Shown here: positions 41,572 through 43,856 of the stretch, piece by piece | Numbering within the stretch: the first letter of the stretch is position 1 | Layout: every line of letters starts with the position of its first letter | Origin: Halieaceae bacterium | GTDB lineage: Bacteria > Pseudomonadota > Gammaproteobacteria > Pseudomonadales > Halieaceae | Direction: 5' to 3' | Assembly: GCA_008081075.1 (NCBI GenBank) | Contig: VMDB01000041.1 | Coordinates: 1-43,856, forward strand | DNA: 43,856 nucleotides | The notes under the pieces: model-generated | Told to the model about the DNA's origin: nothing | Database searches by the model: none | The model's input: only the letters and a program-made list of their open reading frames with translations | Position numbers and translations under genes: made by a program

Positions 41572-41787
41572 ATGAAAGCAGACATTCACCCGCAGTATGG
41601 CGATATTACTGCCAAGTGCAGTTGTGGCAACGAGATCAAAACCCGCTCTACTCTGGGCGCCGATATTTCTCTGGACGTATGCAGCCAGTGCCATCCGTTC
41701 TATACCGGCAAGCAGAAGATCGTCGATACCGGCGGTCGGGTTGACCGCTTCAACAAGCGTTTTGGCGGCCGCAGCCTCAAGCAGTAA
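41572..41787 (+). CDS. rpmE: 50S ribosomal protein L31 (zinc-binding type)
   Basis: [27 protein letters not shown]...[37 protein letters not shown] before ATG at 41572. Confidence 0.96.
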   Translation: MKADIHPQYGDITAKCSCGNEIKTRSTLGADISLDVCSQCHPFYTGKQKIVDTGGRVDRFNKRFGGRSLKQ

Positions 41788-41801
41788 GGGATGTTGTATT
41801 C

Positions 41802-41834
41802 AAAAAAACGCCGGCTTTTGCCGGCGTTTTTTTT
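41802..41834. terminator. Bidirectional Rho-independent terminator between rpmE and the PBP1a gene
   Basis: AAAAAAA-CGCCGGC-TTTT-GCCGGCG-TTTTTTTT. Confidence 0.93.
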
Positions 41835-43856
41835 AGAAAATTTGTTCCAGATCATCAGTTCCGAGGGCCTGGCCAGAATCGCTGGCCCAGCCGGGCAAGG
41901 ACTCCTCGAGGAAGTACTCCATGAGGCTGCCCTCGGGCTGACCGCGGACCCGCAGCCCCGACTCGGCATCGACACGAAGCCGCACAATGCCCGGTGGCAT
42001 GGGCGGATTCGGCTGCGCAGGTGGCAGCGCCTCGCGCATGTAGTCAATCCAGATAGGTAGCGCGGCGGTGCCACCAAACTCTCTTCTGCCCAGCGGGCTG
42101 TAGTCATCGAACCCAACCCATGCGGTCGTAATTAAATCGCGATTGAATCCCGAGAACCACGCATCTCTCGGCCCGTTGGTGGTGCCCGTTTTGCCGCCGA
42201 TGTCATCGCGTTCCAGAACTCTGGCCCGACGGCCAGTGCCGCGCTGAATGGCGTCGCGCAGGAAGGAAGAGACGATAAAGGCCACTCGTGGATCCATGAC
42301 CCTCTCGGCGGCGCGTACTTCGGGAACGGCGGTTCCAAGGATGTCCTCCATACGAACCTCTTCGGCGTTGCCGTTATCGGTCGTGGCGCATTCGGGGCAG
42401 GCCACCAGTGGATCAGCCGCGTAAACAATGTCCCCCTGCGCGTTCTCGATACGCTCGATGAGCCAAGGCTCCACTTTGAAACCCTCGTTAGCGAGGATGG
42501 CATACCCTGCTGCGACCTCAATTGGGGTAAAGGCGTGCGTTCCCAGCGCCAGCGTTAAATTCGCCTGCATATCCTCAGTGTTGAAGCCCAATCGTTCCAC
42601 GTAGCGGATAAAAGGTCCTATGCCGACACGCTGCAGTACGCGGATCGACACAAGATTGCGCGAAAATGCTAGGGCCTCCCGCAATCGGGTGGGGCCGTAG
42701 AATTTGCCGCTGTCATTCTCCGGTCTCCAGATTTCTGCTGCGGCGATATTGTCGAGCACCACAGGCGCGTCGTTAATGACGGTCGACGGGGTAATGCCCG
42801 CCGAGAGCGCGCTGGCATACAAAAACGGTTTGAAATTAGAGCCCGGTTGCCGACGGGCTTGGGTCGCCCGATTGAACTTTGAGAGTTCGAAACCCATGCC
42901 GCCGACCAGCGCGCGAATCGCGCCGTGCTTGGGATCGAGAGACACCAATGCCGCCTGCGCTTGGGGGACCTGACTCAACCGCCACCCATTGGCTGTTTCG
43001 AGGACTCTGATCAGATCTCCTTGGGCCACAAGGTCAGACACCGTCTTTTCTGGGGCCGCGGTCGAGTTAACACTGCGGTAGCGCCGCACTGCATTCAGAT
43101 CGCCCTCCCAGGTAAGAGAGATAACGTCACCAGATTTGGTCAATACGGTGACCATACTGTCGCCGACCTCGGTAACGATCCCGGGCTGAAGCTCGGCAAT
43201 GGTCGGCATTTCCTGCAGCGCTTGTTGCCAGCGGTCAGTGGTTTCAGCTTCGGTTTCCCCATCGCGGGGCGCGAGGCGCCGTTCCGGTCCGCGCCACCCA
43301 TGGCGCCAGTCGTAGGTTCGCAGGCCCGCCAGCAGCGCATCTCTGGCGGCTTGCTGTTGTTTTGCATCGACGGTGGTATACACGACATAGCCGTCGTTGT
43401 ATGCCGCGTTACCGAAACGCGCCACCATTTCACGCCGGACCATTTCAGCGACATAGTCGGCATCAACCTCAACAACCTGACCAAAAAAAGCCGCGGTCAC
43501 GGGCGTAGCCTGCGCCGCATCGCGCTCGGCCTCGGTGATCATGCCCAGATTTTCCATTCGACCGAGAATCCAGTCGCGCCGGATCTTGCCCTTTTCTGGG
43601 TTGCTGAGCGGGTTGTTGCGCGAGGGCGCTTTGGGCACACCAGCGAGCATGGCGTGTTGCGCCAGATCGAGTTCTGCAAGGGATTTTCCGTAGTAGGTTT
43701 CCGCCGCCGCCTCAAAACCATAGGCGCGGTGCCCCAGAAACACGCGGTTAACGTAGAGCTCGAAAATTTCTTCTTTACTCAGGCGTGCCTCGATCTGGAG
43801 CGCGAGCAGGATCTCCGTGAACTTTCTGATAAAGGTTTGGTCCAGCGTCAAAAAGT
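41833..43856 (-). CDS. mrcA: Penicillin-binding protein 1A (partial, N-terminus beyond right edge)
   Basis: Transglycosylase motifs FELYVNRVFLGHRAYGFEAAAETYYGKSL, OB insert, transpeptidase GSNFKPFLYASAL and GKTGTTNGPRDAWF. The ORF start at 43851 lies inside the GT51 domain. Confidence 0.93.
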   Translation of the reverse strand, partial: FLTLDQTFIRKFTEILLALQIEARLSKEEIFELYVNRVFLGHRAYGFEAAAETYYGKSLAELDLAQHAMLAGVPKAPSRNNPLSNPEKGKIRRDWILGRMENLGMITEAERDAAQATPVTAAFFGQVVEVDADYVAEMVRREMVARFGNAAYNDGYVVYTTVDAKQQQAARDALLAGLRTYDWRHGWRGPERRLAPRDGETEAETTDRWQQALQEMPTIAELQPGIVTEVGDSMVTVLTKSGDVISLTWEGDLNAVRRYRSVNSTAAPEKTVSDLVAQGDLIRVLETANGWRLSQVPQAQAALVSLDPKHGAIRALVGGMGFELSKFNRATQARRQPGSNFKPFLYASALSAGITPSTVINDAPVVLDNIAAAEIWRPENDSGKFYGPTRLREALAFSRNLVSIRVLQRVGIGPFIRYVERLGFNTEDMQANLTLALGTHAFTPIEVAAGYAILANEGFKVEPWLIERIENAQGDIVYAADPLVACPECATTDNGNAEEVRMEDILGTAVPEVRAAERVMDPRVAFIVSSFLRDAIQRGTGRRARVLERDDIGGKTGTTNGPRDAWFSGFNRDLITTAWVGFDDYSPLGRREFGGTAALPIWIDYMREALPPAQPNPPMPPGIVRLRVDAESGLRVRGQPEGSLMEYFLEESLPGWASDSGQALGTDDLEQIF

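Noticed and set aside
1-43856. CRISPR arrays, tRNA/rRNA genes, prophage, transposases, toxin-antitoxin or defence islands
   Set aside because: No regularly spaced repeats, RNA-gene signatures, or mobile or defence protein families were seen among the ORFs or in the spacers.

Overview
This 43.9 kb window is gene-dense bacterial chromosome. Gene content and order point to a gammaproteobacterium, possibly a marine OM60/NOR5-like lineage (inference only). Almost all of it is recognisable core genome: ctpA(partial)-envC-gpmI, fieF, rhodanese-grxC-secB, ntrC-ntrB-DUF4124, glnA, typA, a GNAT gene, parC, ytjB/serB, efp-epmA, pntAA-pntAB-pntB, an ABC exporter, tatCBA-hisE-hisI-ubiB-ubiJ-ubiE, DUF971, SPOR-argS, priA, rpmE and a partial PBP1a gene. 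I saw no tRNA, rRNA, CRISPR, prophage or transposon. The most interesting locus is about 19.5-26.2 kb. There an ECF sigma factor and a ChrR-type zinc/cupin anti-sigma factor are divergent from a tightly packed FAD-oxidoreductase / DUF1365 / Cfa-like methyltransferase / NhaC / thioesterase gene run. An ECF11-like promoter candidate (TGATCC-N16-CGTAAC) lies in front of the FAD gene. This looks like a singlet-oxygen-type stress module for membrane-lipid modification, possibly related to cyclopropane or furan fatty acid synthesis. It resembles known RpoE-ChrR regulons, so it is a variant of a described theme rather than a clearly new system. A second clear signal is a near-textbook sigma-54/NtrC glnA control region, plus a perfect NtrC palindrome upstream of the DUF4124-ntrBC genes.
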